12,028 nt of DNA from Colwellia sp. (GCA_003521815.1 DPHE01000072.1:1-12028), one strand, 5' to 3'; positions 1 to 6,664 are shown, counted from the first letter of the stretch. Numbers and translations: made by a program. The notes: generated by a model from the sequence alone, not told the origin.

Positions 1-1078
1 TGGAAGGTAGAGCTATAATCGCTTTACCTCCTTTACTTAAAGAAGCGCCACGAACAAAATCCACTTGTCCACCAATGCCACTATAGAACTGATAGCCAAT
101 AGAATCAGCCACTACTTGGCCGGTCAAATCTACTTCAATGGCGCTATTGATCGACACCATATTGTCGTTTTTAGCAATTTTGTCTGGTGAGTTTACATGC
201 TCTGAAGGATAAAATTCAATGTGTGGGTTACCGTCAACGAAATCATATAACTTTTGGCTACCAATACAATAAGTGACTACTGCTTTACCTTTATGGTAGG
301 TTTTTCGCCGGTTATTGATAACACCTTTTAGCATTAAATCAATAACACCATCAGAAATCATTTCAGAGTGAATGCCTAGATCTTTATGATTACCTAAGTA
401 GCGCAGTACTGCTTCAGGAATTTTGCCTATACCTATCTGTAAGGTATCGCCATTTTCTATCAACATAGCAACATACTGACCAATTTGCTCTGTTCGCTTA
501 TCAATTTTCGGCGGAGTGATTTGTGGCAAATCTTGTGAAGTATGCATCCAAGCGTGAATTTGATTTACATGAACAAAACTATGCCCATTGGTGCGTGGCA
601 TTTTCGGATTTACTTGTGCGATAACATACCTTGCTGCTTTTACTGCAGCTGAAACAATATCAACACTTACACCTAATGAACAGTAACCGTATTCATCAGG
701 CGGGCTGACCATAATTAATGCTGCATCAAGTGGTAAAATATTTTCTGTAAATAAACGTGGAATATCCGAAACAAAACAAGGCGTATAATCACCACGCCCT
801 TCGGCAATGGCTTCTCGAATGTTTTTTCCACCAATAAATAAGCTATTTACTTTAAATAAATCTTTATGCTCAGGTTTGGCCCAAACATTCTCAGAGAATG
901 TTAAAATATGTACCGTTTCAATATCGTGCAAGTCATTTGATTTAGCAATTAAATCGTCAATTAAAGCATTAGGTACAGCGGCATTTGAGCCAATAAAAAT
1001 ACGATTACCTGATTTTAAATAATCATCCCAATGAATATTGTTATTTTCAGCATCATTTACTTCATTTTTTGCTGACAT
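1..1078 (-). CDS. Acetyl-CoA hydrolase/transferase family protein, N-terminal part (runs off left edge)
   Basis: The first 359 codons of a CoA-transferase of the acetyl-CoA hydrolase / 4-hydroxybutyrate CoA-transferase family; the 3' end lies outside the window. Such enzymes move CoA between acetyl-CoA and short carboxylic acids, or hydrolyse it, through a glutamyl-CoA intermediate in the cytoplasm. The family signature SINSAIEVDLTGQV is present, and its Glu (about residue 315) is the expected catalytic nucleophile. It is followed by the glycine-rich GGQVDFVRGA segment typical of the CoA/oxyanion region. The start ATG (complement of 1076-1078) has an AGGA ribosome-binding site 7 bases upstream. 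The catalytic Glu lies later than in the roughly 430-residue clostridial enzymes, so the full protein is probably longer. Some Alteromonadales homologues carry a C-terminal GNAT acetyltransferase domain, which cannot be checked here. The gene is divergent from the sulfotransferase gene. Family assignment is firm; the exact substrate is unknown. Confidence 0.9.
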   Translation of the reverse strand, partial: MSAKNEVNDAENNNIHWDDYLKSGNRIFIGSNAAVPNALIDDLIAKSNDLHDIETVHILTFSENVWAKPEHKDLFKVNSLFIGGKNIREAIAEGRGDYTPCFVSDIPRLFTENILPLDAALIMVSPPDEYGYCSLGVSVDIVSAAVKAARYVIAQVNPKMPRTNGHSFVHVNQIHAWMHTSQDLPQITPPKIDKRTEQIGQYVAMLIENGDTLQIGIGKIPEAVLRYLGNHKDLGIHSEMISDGVIDLMLKGVINNRRKTYHKGKAVVTYCIGSQKLYDFVDGNPHIEFYPSEHVNSPDKIAKNDNMVSINSAIEVDLTGQVVADSIGYQFYSGIGGQVDFVRGASLSKGGKAIIALPS

Positions 1079-1169
1079 TTACATTCCTGTTGTTTGACAA
1101 ATGGGCTGATTGTGTCATCTATGTCCGATTGGCTATAAGTCAATCATTTCAGATATACATAAGCTATGA

Positions 1170-1175
1170 ACTATA
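1170..1175 (-). promoter_or_regulatory. Possible -10 element for the leftward CoA-transferase gene
   Basis: Read on the minus strand this is TATAGT, five of six matches to the -10 consensus, about 92 bases upstream of the start codon. No -35 hexamer sits at the right distance (TATTAT is found there). That would fit an activator-dependent promoter, and the FNR-like site at 1203-1216 lies upstream of it. The predicted activator centre would be near -46, a half turn away from the usual -41.5, so this is a weak call. Confidence 0.25.
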
Positions 1176-1202
1176 AGTATGACTTAAGGTACATAATATT
1201 CA

Positions 1203-1216
1203 TTGATCTCAGTCAA
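1203..1216. promoter_or_regulatory. FNR/EtrA-type site (TTGATCTCAGTCAA)
   Basis: This matches the FNR-family consensus TTGAT-N4-ATCAA at nine of ten defined positions. It lies between the divergent CoA-transferase and sulfotransferase genes. It covers the -35/spacer zone of the extended -10 at 1217-1225, centred near -22, a position that would suggest repression of the rightward gene. What is seen is the palindrome and its position; binding by FNR/EtrA or another CRP-family regulator is inferred. Confidence 0.4.
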
Positions 1217-1225
1217 TGCTACAAT
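1217..1225 (+). promoter_or_regulatory. Extended -10 promoter element of the sulfotransferase gene
   Basis: TGC-TACAAT is an extended -10 motif (TGn plus a hexamer with five of six matches) 25 bases before the start codon at 1251. The hexamer 17 bases upstream (TATTCA) is a poor -35, which extended -10 promoters tolerate. Confidence 0.4.
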
Positions 1226-1250
1226 GTTTTTATTTCATTGAGAGTACTAA

Positions 1251-1886
1251 ATGGCAAATAATAAAATATTCATCATCGGTTTACCGAGAACAGCCACGAC
1301 TAGTGTCTGTTTAGCCTTACTTGGGCTGGGATTTAAAACAGCACATAATGCTTATACACAGCATGCTTTTACACAAGCACAAGTGCTGGCAGATACGCCA
1401 ATATTTTGTGATTATCAAACGCTCGATAAACACTTTCCCAATAGTAAATTTATCTATTTAACACGCGAAGCATCATTGTGGATACCCTCAATCAAGCAGC
1501 TGTTACAGCGTATGATGGTAAATTTACAAAGGAATGATGGAGGCTTTAATCCTCATTTGAAGCGTTGTTATAGCGAGGTTTTTTCACCATTAACTGCCGA
1601 TAACATCGAACAAGATGAATTTTTACTAAGCTGTTATCAACGCCATCAACAAGGTGTTTTTGATTACTTCAATCAACGAAAAAAGGATTTATTAACCCTT
1701 GATGTGAATGATGAGAATAGTTATCAAGCGCTGTTAACTTTTTTAAACGTTGAGCAGTTAGATGAAAATAAAAAAGGGTTCAAACCCATTAATATTGGTG
1801 GCAAGGTAAAAGCATGGCAGGCCATTAATAATAAGCTCAAAATTGAGTCAACAAATAAAGGTAAAATTGATAAAATTCTTTATTAA
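1251..1886 (+). CDS. Sulfotransferase family protein (P-loop)
   Basis: A 211-residue cytoplasmic protein of the P-loop sulfotransferase superfamily. The N-terminal beta strand and loop, IFIIGLPRTATTS (residues 6-18), form the 5'-phosphosulfate-binding loop expected to hold PAPS. FIYLTREASLWIPSI (67-81) has the Arg (72) and Ser (80) that normally contact the 3'-phosphate. The later LLTLDVND segment matches the C-terminal strand seen in family members close to Pfam Sulfotransfer_4. The start ATG follows GAGAG at a suitable spacing, and no other in-frame start gives a complete P-loop. The acceptor substrate cannot be told from sequence; bacterial members of this group are largely uncharacterised. 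The gene stands alone: 172 bp from the divergent CoA-transferase and 80 bp before miaE, so it may or may not be cotranscribed with miaE. Confidence 0.85.
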   Translation: MANNKIFIIGLPRTATTSVCLALLGLGFKTAHNAYTQHAFTQAQVLADTPIFCDYQTLDKHFPNSKFIYLTREASLWIPSIKQLLQRMMVNLQRNDGGFNPHLKRCYSEVFSPLTADNIEQDEFLLSCYQRHQQGVFDYFNQRKKDLLTLDVNDENSYQALLTFLNVEQLDENKKGFKPINIGGKVKAWQAINNKLKIESTNKGKIDKILY

Positions 1887-1966
1887 TTTTATTATTGTAG
1901 ATAAACCTTCACGCAGGTAAAATCACGATGAATTTGTCTCATCCTTTTCTTTAGAGAGTAGTACTT

Positions 1967-2539
1967 ATGTTTGAATTAAAACACCACACAGGCCAAGATT
2001 GGGTTGATGCGGTAATGGCTGATTTCCCTCATTTTTTACAAGATCATGCCGCGGCGGAGAAAAAAGCATCCGGTATGGCTATGGCGATGTTATCTCATTA
2101 CCCAGACAAAGCTAAGTTAGTACGTGCGATGACTGATCTTGCTATCGAAGAGCTAATTCATTTTAAACAAGTTTTAAAATTACTTGTCGCACGTAATTTA
2201 ACTTTAGGTCAAGATAAAAAAGATCCATATATTACACAAATTCGCGCTTTATTTCGTAATGGCACAAGCTTATTTTTACTCGATAGATTACTTGTTGCTG
2301 CTGTTATTGAAGCCAGAGGTTATGAAAAATTTTGGTTGGTTTCACAAGCCCTGCCCGAAGGTAAAGATAAAGCGCTTTATGTGGCGATTGCTAATTCAGA
2401 AGAAAAGCATAAAAATTTATTTGTTGAATTATCTTACGAGTATTTTGATAAAAGTGAAGTTGATCAACGTTTAGAAGAGATATTAATTGCTGAAGCAGAA
2501 ATTTGTAAAGGATTACCCATTAGAGCCGTACTGCACTAA
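1967..2539 (+). CDS. miaE: tRNA-(ms2io6A37) hydroxylase MiaE
   Basis: A 190-residue ferritin-like non-haem diiron monooxygenase. MiaE uses O2 to hydroxylate the isopentenyl group of ms2i6A at position 37 of tRNAs reading U-starting codons, after MiaA and MiaB have acted. The six expected iron ligands are visible in a helical-bundle pattern: Glu31 (in DHAAAEKKA), Glu62 and His65 (ELIHF), Glu115 (IEARGYEKF), and Glu145 and His148 (EEKH). The length matches the short MiaE form common in marine gammaproteobacteria and Pseudomonas; the Salmonella enzyme is longer. The start is preceded by AGAGAG about 9-10 bases upstream. The acetyltransferase gene follows after 14 bp, which suggests cotranscription, though no functional link between them is known. 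Confidence 0.92.
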   Translation: MFELKHHTGQDWVDAVMADFPHFLQDHAAAEKKASGMAMAMLSHYPDKAKLVRAMTDLAIEELIHFKQVLKLLVARNLTLGQDKKDPYITQIRALFRNGTSLFLLDRLLVAAVIEARGYEKFWLVSQALPEGKDKALYVAIANSEEKHKNLFVELSYEYFDKSEVDQRLEEILIAEAEICKGLPIRAVLH

Positions 2540-2553
2540 AGCACGCTAAAACT

Positions 2554-3114
2554 ATGAAAACACGTTTTAATAGTATATCACCAGAACTTATTAGCCATAG
2601 AAAATCGGTACAAGAAGTTTGTAGGCAGTTTAGTCGAAGTCCCAGTAAAGGGAATTTAAAGCGATTAAAAGCTCTATTTCATTTTTGTGGTGAAGACGTG
2701 TTTATTGAACATGGTTTTCATATGGACTATGGCGATAATATTACGCTGGGCGATCGCGTGTTTATTAATGTTAACTGTACGATTGTTGACGGTAAGCGAG
2801 AAAAAGTCAATGCAGCCAATGAACTGTTAATAAACGGTAAAATTAGCATCGGTCACGATTGTTTAATTGGCCCCAATGTACAGTTGTTAGCTGTTTCGCA
2901 TGATATAGAGCCGAAAACTCGATTAGAAAAACATAATTATGTTAATGATATTACTATTGGAAACAATGTTTGGATAGGTGGTGGGGTCATCATATTAGCC
3001 GGGGTTATTATTGGTGATAATGCAGTTGTTGGTGCGGGTAGTGTGGTCACTAAAAATGTAGATGAACAGAGTTTTTATGCGGGAAACCCAGCTAGCAAAA
3101 TTCGAGCTTTATAG
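2554..3114 (+). CDS. Sugar O-acetyltransferase-like protein (left-handed beta helix; maltose/NodL type)
   Basis: A 186-residue hexapeptide-repeat acetyltransferase related to maltose and galactoside O-acetyltransferases (Maa/LacA/NodL), which move acetyl from acetyl-CoA to a sugar hydroxyl. The N-terminal helical part (about residues 9-45) resembles a shortened maltose-acetyltransferase N-domain. The left-handed beta helix runs from about residue 47 to the end, with hexapeptide rungs such as ITLGDR, ISIGHD, CLIGPN, ITIGNN, VWIGGG and VIIGDN. His116 in LLAVSHD is the expected catalytic base. The C-terminus YAGNPASKIRAL is the usual family ending. The start lies 14 bp after the miaE stop and has no clear Shine-Dalgarno sequence, so translation may depend on coupling to miaE. 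The substrate is unknown. Confidence 0.88.
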   Translation: MKTRFNSISPELISHRKSVQEVCRQFSRSPSKGNLKRLKALFHFCGEDVFIEHGFHMDYGDNITLGDRVFINVNCTIVDGKREKVNAANELLINGKISIGHDCLIGPNVQLLAVSHDIEPKTRLEKHNYVNDITIGNNVWIGGGVIILAGVIIGDNAVVGAGSVVTKNVDEQSFYAGNPASKIRAL

Positions 3115-3273
3115 TTAGGGTAATAATAGCGTTTTAATGAGGCTCTAATAAGGTAGTAATAAAGTTATTGAGTAATTCTCTAGGGTAACCTCACATTAGT
3201 CGTTATAGTTTATACTTGCTTATTATTATTCTAACAATCAGATTAATTAATACATCAACCCATAAGGTTTTAT

Positions 3274-3684
3274 ATGCACTTTCTTTCACGACGTTTAGTG
3301 ATGCCCAATGACTTAAATTATGCCAACTCCTTATTTGGTGGTAGAGCATTAGAATGGATTGATGAAGAAGCCGCTATTTACGCTATTTGTCAGTTAGATA
3401 CTAATTGCTTGGTAACAAAGCATATTGGTGCCATTAGTTTTGAATCTGCTGCTTTTCAAGGTGATGTAGTTGAATTTGGTTTAGCAACGAAAAAAGTAGG
3501 CAGAACATCAATTACCATTACGTGTTTAGTGCGTAATAAAATCACTAAAAAATCGATATGTTTGGCGGATGATATTGTCTTTGTGAAAGTTGACTCACAA
3601 ACAAGACAACCGATTCCTCACGGAAAAACACTTGAACAGCTGACTAAGCAAGCAGAAACAGAAATGAACAACTTGAATAAATAA
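3274..3684 (+). CDS. Acyl-CoA thioesterase (hotdog fold, YciA/BACH-like)
   Basis: A 136-residue single-hotdog protein that should hydrolyse acyl-CoA to free acid and CoA in the cytoplasm. The signature NSLFGGRALEWIDEEAA (residues 18-34) carries the conserved Asn18, the Gly22-Gly23 pair and the catalytic Asp30 of the YciA/BACH group. The following strand segments, HIGAISFESAAFQGDVVEF and VGRTSITITCLVRN, match the beta sheet of the fold. Length is normal for this group. AAGG lies 6 bases before the ATG. The gene has 159 bp in front of it and 167 bp behind it and is probably monocistronic; I could not identify a convincing promoter. Chain-length preference cannot be told from sequence. Confidence 0.9.
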   Translation: MHFLSRRLVMPNDLNYANSLFGGRALEWIDEEAAIYAICQLDTNCLVTKHIGAISFESAAFQGDVVEFGLATKKVGRTSITITCLVRNKITKKSICLADDIVFVKVDSQTRQPIPHGKTLEQLTKQAETEMNNLNK

Positions 3685-3789
3685 CACCTTTAGCACCAAT
3701 TATGTAAATTGAATTTTAAAATTTATTCTAATTTTTTATGTTCAAATGTAGCAACTACAATAATTAATTTAACGGGTATAACTGAAGTA

Positions 3790-3818
3790 TTGCTATATAG
3801 GTTACATGACAATACAAT
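3790..3818 (+). promoter_or_regulatory. Predicted sigma-70 promoter of yajD
   Basis: TTGCTA (3790-3795) and TACAAT (3813-3818) are separated by 17 bases, with four of six and five of six consensus matches. The predicted transcript would start about 27 bases before the yajD start codon. Confidence 0.45.
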
Positions 3819-3851
3819 AATCTCATCATCACTATTTTTATTGACTATATT

Positions 3852-4196
3852 ATGACTTCGGAACGTTTTGGTACCAGTGCCAACTACAAACAAAAAGAAC
3901 AAGGTTATCGTGACCGCGCATTAAAATTATTCCCTTGGGTATGTGGTCGCTGTGCGCGAGAATTTGTTTACTCAAACATTAAAGAGTTGACAGTACATCA
4001 TATGGATCATGATCACACAAATAATCCAAATGACGGCAGCAATTGGGAATTGCTTTGCATATACTGCCACGATAATGAGCACGCGAAGTATACTGACCAT
4101 GCACAATACTCAACTGAAGTGAAGGCAGGGGATACCAATCAAGAGTCAGCAACGTATAATCCTTTTGCCGATCTTAAATCAATGTTGAAAAAGTGA
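3852..4196 (+). CDS. yajD: YajD family HNH nuclease
   Basis: A 114-residue protein that closely resembles Escherichia coli YajD as I remember it, including the stretches YPWVCGRC/FPWVCGRC, REFVYSN, ELTVHH and NPFADLK. The zinc-binding Cys31/Cys34 and Cys69/Cys72 pairs frame a beta-beta-alpha HNH core with His49-His50, Asp52, His53 and His55, and then His73. HNH folds of this kind bind a divalent metal and cleave DNA, but the cellular role of YajD is not established. The start ATG has no recognisable Shine-Dalgarno sequence; it is chosen because it gives the normal family N-terminus and follows a reasonable promoter. The gene is convergent with the 66-residue gene on the other strand, with 28 bp between stops. 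Confidence 0.93.
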   Translation: MTSERFGTSANYKQKEQGYRDRALKLFPWVCGRCAREFVYSNIKELTVHHMDHDHTNNPNDGSNWELLCIYCHDNEHAKYTDHAQYSTEVKAGDTNQESATYNPFADLKSMLKK

Positions 4197-4215
4197 TCCG
4201 TTAGGTTGAGATAAA

Positions 4216-4242
4216 CTGCTTGAGCTAACTTGCTTGAGTTAA
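4216..4242. repeat. Tandem 13-bp imperfect direct repeat
   Basis: CTGCTTGAGCTAA (4216-4228) and TTGCTTGAGTTAA (4230-4242) agree at 11 of 13 positions with a 14-bp period. The pair lies at the 3' end of the minus-strand 66-residue gene and spans its stop codon, in the gap between convergent genes. It does not form a typical terminator hairpin. Confidence 0.6.
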
Positions 4243-4425
4243 GTAGTCTTGATAATTGTTAATGCCAAAATAGCGAAGTGATCTTTTGAGTTTAACTTTT
4301 TTGGCAATTAACAACTCACCACAATAAATTTTAACTACCTGTTTATCTGTGTTCGAGTCAGTTTCATAACAATGATGGTCATTGTCCCGCAGGTTATCAA
4401 ATTCAGTTTTCTTTATTAACTTCAT
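4225..4425 (-). CDS. Hypothetical 66-residue protein coupled to the MFS gene
   Basis: I do not recognise this protein. It is small, soluble and highly charged: an acidic/polar N-terminal half (DNLRDNDHHCYETDSNTD, residues 10-27) and a basic C-terminal half (KKVKLKRSLRYFG, 42-54), with two cysteines (19 and 35) and adjacent histidines at 17-18. There is no signal peptide or membrane segment. Evidence that it is real: a strong GAGGG ribosome-binding site (complement of 4431-4435) lies 5 bases before the ATG, and that site overlaps the TAG stop of the upstream MFS gene, leaving only 9 bases between the genes. This suggests translational coupling in the rnhA-MFS operon. Its function is unknown. 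Confidence 0.65.
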   Translation of the reverse strand: MKLIKKTEFDNLRDNDHHCYETDSNTDKQVVKIYCGELLIAKKVKLKRSLRYFGINNYQDYLTQAS

Positions 4426-4430
4426 CAGTT

Positions 4431-4435
4431 CCCTC
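4431..4435 (-). promoter_or_regulatory. Strong ribosome-binding site of the 66-residue gene
   Basis: GAGGG on the minus strand, 5 bases before the ATG at 4425. Its first base is shared with the TAG stop codon of the MFS gene (complement of 4435-4437). This is the main support for the small gene and its start. Confidence 0.7.
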
Positions 4436-5679
4436 TACTGTATTTTAGCTAAATGGCGATGGTAAACAATATTCATTATTAGCAGTGCAAATATAAAAGG
4501 TAAACTGCTTAATACCAGATAATTCCAACCGCCTGAAAACAAAATCCACCCAGCCATTAGTGACGCAAATGATTGAAAACCAAACAAAATAAAATCATTG
4601 GTTGCTTGTACTTTATGTCGTTCGCACGCGTTATAACTTCGCGGTAATAGTGATGTACCTGTTAAAAATAAGAAATTCCAACCAATACCCAGTAGAATTA
4701 ATGCCCACCAATAATGCATCACTTCTTGTCCAGAAAAAGCGATTAACGCGACTGCAATGTAAATCACACTACCGAGTGTTAATAAACCTTTTAAAGCTAT
4801 TTTCTTGATTAACCAGGGCGTTAGTAAAGACGGTATATACATAGCAGCAATATGACTTTGTATTACCCATTTGGTTTCTACTAAACTGTGACCTTGCATG
4901 TGGTGCATACTCAATGGTGTTGCTGTCATTAAGTAACTCATCAGCGCATAACCAATAGTGGCAGTACAAACAGAAATAATAAAAATTGGCTGTTTTACTA
5001 TCTCTGCTAATGGCCTTGCGTCACCACTACTTAGTGTTTCTTTTATTTCAGGCTCTTTGAAAAACACCATGATAAGTGCCGCTAAGCCAATAAAAAAAGC
5101 TAATAAAAGAAATGAGCCCGCATAACCATGAGGAGAGTCAATCCATTCTTTAGCGGTTACCGCTACTTCAGGGCCTAAGAAGGCAGCAAACACACCACTT
5201 AACATTAAAATGGATAAAATTTTAGGGATATCTTCTTCTTTGTCGGTACTTTCTATTGCGGCAAAGCGTAATTGTTGCGTGAAGGCACTGCCAATACCAA
5301 ATAAGAAACTAGCGAAATTAAATAACTCAAACAAGGCTAGCTTGGTAGATAAAATAGCTAATAACGACGCGATAAATAGGCAACTAAACCCTGTGAATGC
5401 TGCGAATTTTCTGCCATTGGCTCTAGCAATTATTGCGGCGGGTATAGAGCCAGCAGCAACCCCTAAAATCATTAAACTAATAGGCAGCGTGGCAAGGGAG
5501 GGGTTTTTTGTAAGTTCACTTGATAATAACCCACCAATAAAAATAATGATCGGTGCAGAGCAAATAACTAAAGGCTGCGCCATAAAAAGCAAACTGATAT
5601 TTCGGGGTAAATTAAACTTTTTTGTCAGTAAAATTGCCGTAATAGCAATCAGTACTGTGATTAATAAAATAACCGCCAT
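4435..5679 (-). CDS. MFS transporter
   Basis: A 414-residue polytopic inner-membrane protein of the major facilitator superfamily. The first half has the loop 2-3 motif GSIPAAIIARANGRKFAAF (about residues 77-95), a version of MFS motif A. The second half has the segments MTATPLSMHHMQGHS (251-265) and GIGWNFLFLTGTSLL (331-345), common in drug/metabolite MFS proteins of the arabinose-efflux type. A loop of about 27 residues (210-236) links the two six-helix halves. Residues 2-18 form an extra hydrophobic stretch before the normal first helix (about 28-52), so 13 membrane segments are possible; Met33 is an alternative start but would cut into that helix. The ATG begins 2 bases after the RNase H stop with only a weak ribosome-binding site, so translation is probably coupled. 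The substrate cannot be told. Confidence 0.88.
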   Translation of the reverse strand: MAVILLITVLIAITAILLTKKFNLPRNISLLFMAQPLVICSAPIIIFIGGLLSSELTKNPSLATLPISLMILGVAAGSIPAAIIARANGRKFAAFTGFSCLFIASLLAILSTKLALFELFNFASFLFGIGSAFTQQLRFAAIESTDKEEDIPKILSILMLSGVFAAFLGPEVAVTAKEWIDSPHGYAGSFLLLAFFIGLAALIMVFFKEPEIKETLSSGDARPLAEIVKQPIFIISVCTATIGYALMSYLMTATPLSMHHMQGHSLVETKWVIQSHIAAMYIPSLLTPWLIKKIALKGLLTLGSVIYIAVALIAFSGQEVMHYWWALILLGIGWNFLFLTGTSLLPRSYNACERHKVQATNDFILFGFQSFASLMAGWILFSGGWNYLVLSSLPFIFALLIMNIVYHRHLAKIQ

Positions 5680-5681
5680 AA

Positions 5682-6467
5682 TTAGCCAGAGTCCATTGCC
5701 AAAATAGCTTTAATATTAACGTCACCTGGATATTTTATTAACGATTCTTGTTGCTGTTTTCGGGCTAAAACGGCCATACGATCTGATAATTCATTACCTT
5801 CAATATTGGCATGGCCTTTAACATGAGATATCACTAATTTTTGTTTGATTTCTTGATAAAGCGAAAAGCACTCTTTGATTAAATCTACGTTTTTTATTTC
5901 CTCTCCTTTACCACGTGTCCAACCTTTTATTTGCCAACCTTTTGCCCATTTGGTGATGCAATCGATTGAATATTTAGAATCAGACAATACTTGCACCTGT
6001 TCAACCGATTCTAAATAATTTTTGGCAAGCTTAAAGGAATATAACAAACCCTTTAACTCTGCTGTATTGTTGGTACCATTAGCTTGGTATAAACCGTAAT
6101 AAAGCACACTTATTTTACCTTGTTGGTAAACAGCTAAACCCGTACCCGACTTACCTGGGTTTGGCGAACAAGCACCGTCACAATATATTTGTATTTCAGC
6201 GGTTACTTTAGTAGGTGCACTGATATTGCTACTGTAGCTACTTTTTTTGGCTACACTACTTTTATTAGTGCTGCTATTATTGGTTAATGAACGTTTCATC
6301 AAGGCTTTAGTGTAAGTTGAAGTGAAAGCCGTTTCCGCCTCTACTTTAGATTCAAAGCCCATAAACTGTGCATCAGAACGGCCTTGAGTATGACTTTGCA
6401 CTTCAGCCCAAGTAGTAAAAACACCTGTTTTAGCGCCTTTCCAAACCACATAAGATTTTTTACTCAT
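5682..6467 (-). CDS. rnhA: Ribonuclease H type 1 with N-terminal hybrid-binding (viroplasmin) domain
   Basis: A 261-residue protein that should cleave the RNA strand of RNA-DNA hybrids. Residues 3-55 (YVVWKGAKTGVFTTWAEV, then the F-x-G-F segment) form a caulimovirus-viroplasmin/RNase H hybrid-binding domain. Residues 60-88 are a Ser/Asn/Lys-rich flexible linker. The RNase H domain (about 91-240) has the full catalytic DEDD set: Asp97 (YCDGACSPNPG), Glu137 (NNTAELKGL), Asp163 (LSDSKY) and Asp229 (NELSDRM), plus the catalytic-loop His219 (HVKGHAN). The layout resembles Bacillus halodurans RNase H1 rather than the shorter E. coli RnhA. No strong Shine-Dalgarno sequence precedes the ATG. It is the first gene of a unit with the MFS and 66-residue genes, and is divergent from ylqF. 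Confidence 0.93.
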   Translation of the reverse strand: MSKKSYVVWKGAKTGVFTTWAEVQSHTQGRSDAQFMGFESKVEAETAFTSTYTKALMKRSLTNNSSTNKSSVAKKSSYSSNISAPTKVTAEIQIYCDGACSPNPGKSGTGLAVYQQGKISVLYYGLYQANGTNNTAELKGLLYSFKLAKNYLESVEQVQVLSDSKYSIDCITKWAKGWQIKGWTRGKGEEIKNVDLIKECFSLYQEIKQKLVISHVKGHANIEGNELSDRMAVLARKQQQESLIKYPGDVNIKAILAMDSG

Positions 6468-6486
6468 AAAGATACTTTTTCTACTG

Positions 6487-6514
6487 ATAATATAATATTA
6501 AACATTATCATCAA
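6487..6514 (-). promoter_or_regulatory. Predicted sigma-70 promoter of the rnhA unit
   Basis: On the minus strand, TTGATG (complement of 6509-6514) and TATTAT (complement of 6487-6492) are separated by 16 bases, with four of six and five of six matches. The predicted start lies about 13 bases before the rnhA ATG, giving a very short leader that fits the lack of a good ribosome-binding site. Confidence 0.4.
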
Positions 6515-6561
6515 TAAATATCCCCATAGCTAGCAAAAACCGACTAGTTGTTCTTAAAAGT

Positions 6562-6586
6562 GTTGATTTTTTTATAAAAAATCAAC
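6562..6586. repeat. Perfect 11-bp inverted repeat with 3-base loop
   Basis: GTTGATTTTTT and AAAAAATCAAC flank a TAT centre. It lies between the two divergent promoters of rnhA and ylqF, upstream of both -35 elements. It resembles a terminator hairpin in shape, but no gene ends here, so an operator or a DNA-structural role is as likely. Confidence 0.6.
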
Positions 6587-6600
6587 TTGGTCATTAAAAT

Positions 6601-6619
6601 CTTTGTCCTATGCACAAAG
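6601..6619. promoter_or_regulatory. Inverted repeat overlapping the ylqF promoter (possible operator)
   Basis: CTTTGT (6601-6606) and ACAAAG (6614-6619) are exact inverted copies 7 bases apart. They cover the -35 element and most of the spacer of the predicted ylqF promoter, the usual place for a repressor site. No known regulator is recognised. Confidence 0.3.
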
Positions 6620-6630
6620 CTTGCTAAAAT
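6603..6630 (+). promoter_or_regulatory. Predicted extended -10 promoter of ylqF
   Basis: TTGTCC (6603-6608), a 16-base spacer and TAAAAT (6625-6630) preceded by TGC, which makes an extended -10. Transcription would start near 6637, after the alternative upstream TTG at 6587, which supports the start codon at 6665. Confidence 0.45.
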
Positions 6631-6654
6631 CAGCGCCACAAAGATAATGTATTT

Positions 6655-6658
6655 AGGA
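6655..6658 (+). promoter_or_regulatory. Ribosome-binding site that sets the ylqF start
   Basis: AGGA followed by 6 bases and then the ATG at 6665. The longer in-frame reading from a TTG at 6587 has no such site and lies upstream of the predicted transcript start. Confidence 0.7.
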
Positions 6659-6664
6659 TGTTTC

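Noticed and set aside
807..1022. Plus-strand reading frame inside the CoA-transferase gene
   Set aside because: It is antisense to a well-supported conserved protein and has no recognisable family features or ribosome-binding site.
5210..5707. 165-codon plus-strand frame opposite the MFS and RNase H genes
   Set aside because: Antisense shadow of the membrane-helix codons; it crosses the junction of two real genes and matches no family I know.
6587..6664. A longer YlqF reading frame from a TTG start at 6587
   Set aside because: The family begins MAINWFPGHM, which starts at 6665 behind an AGGA site, and the predicted transcript begins after 6587.
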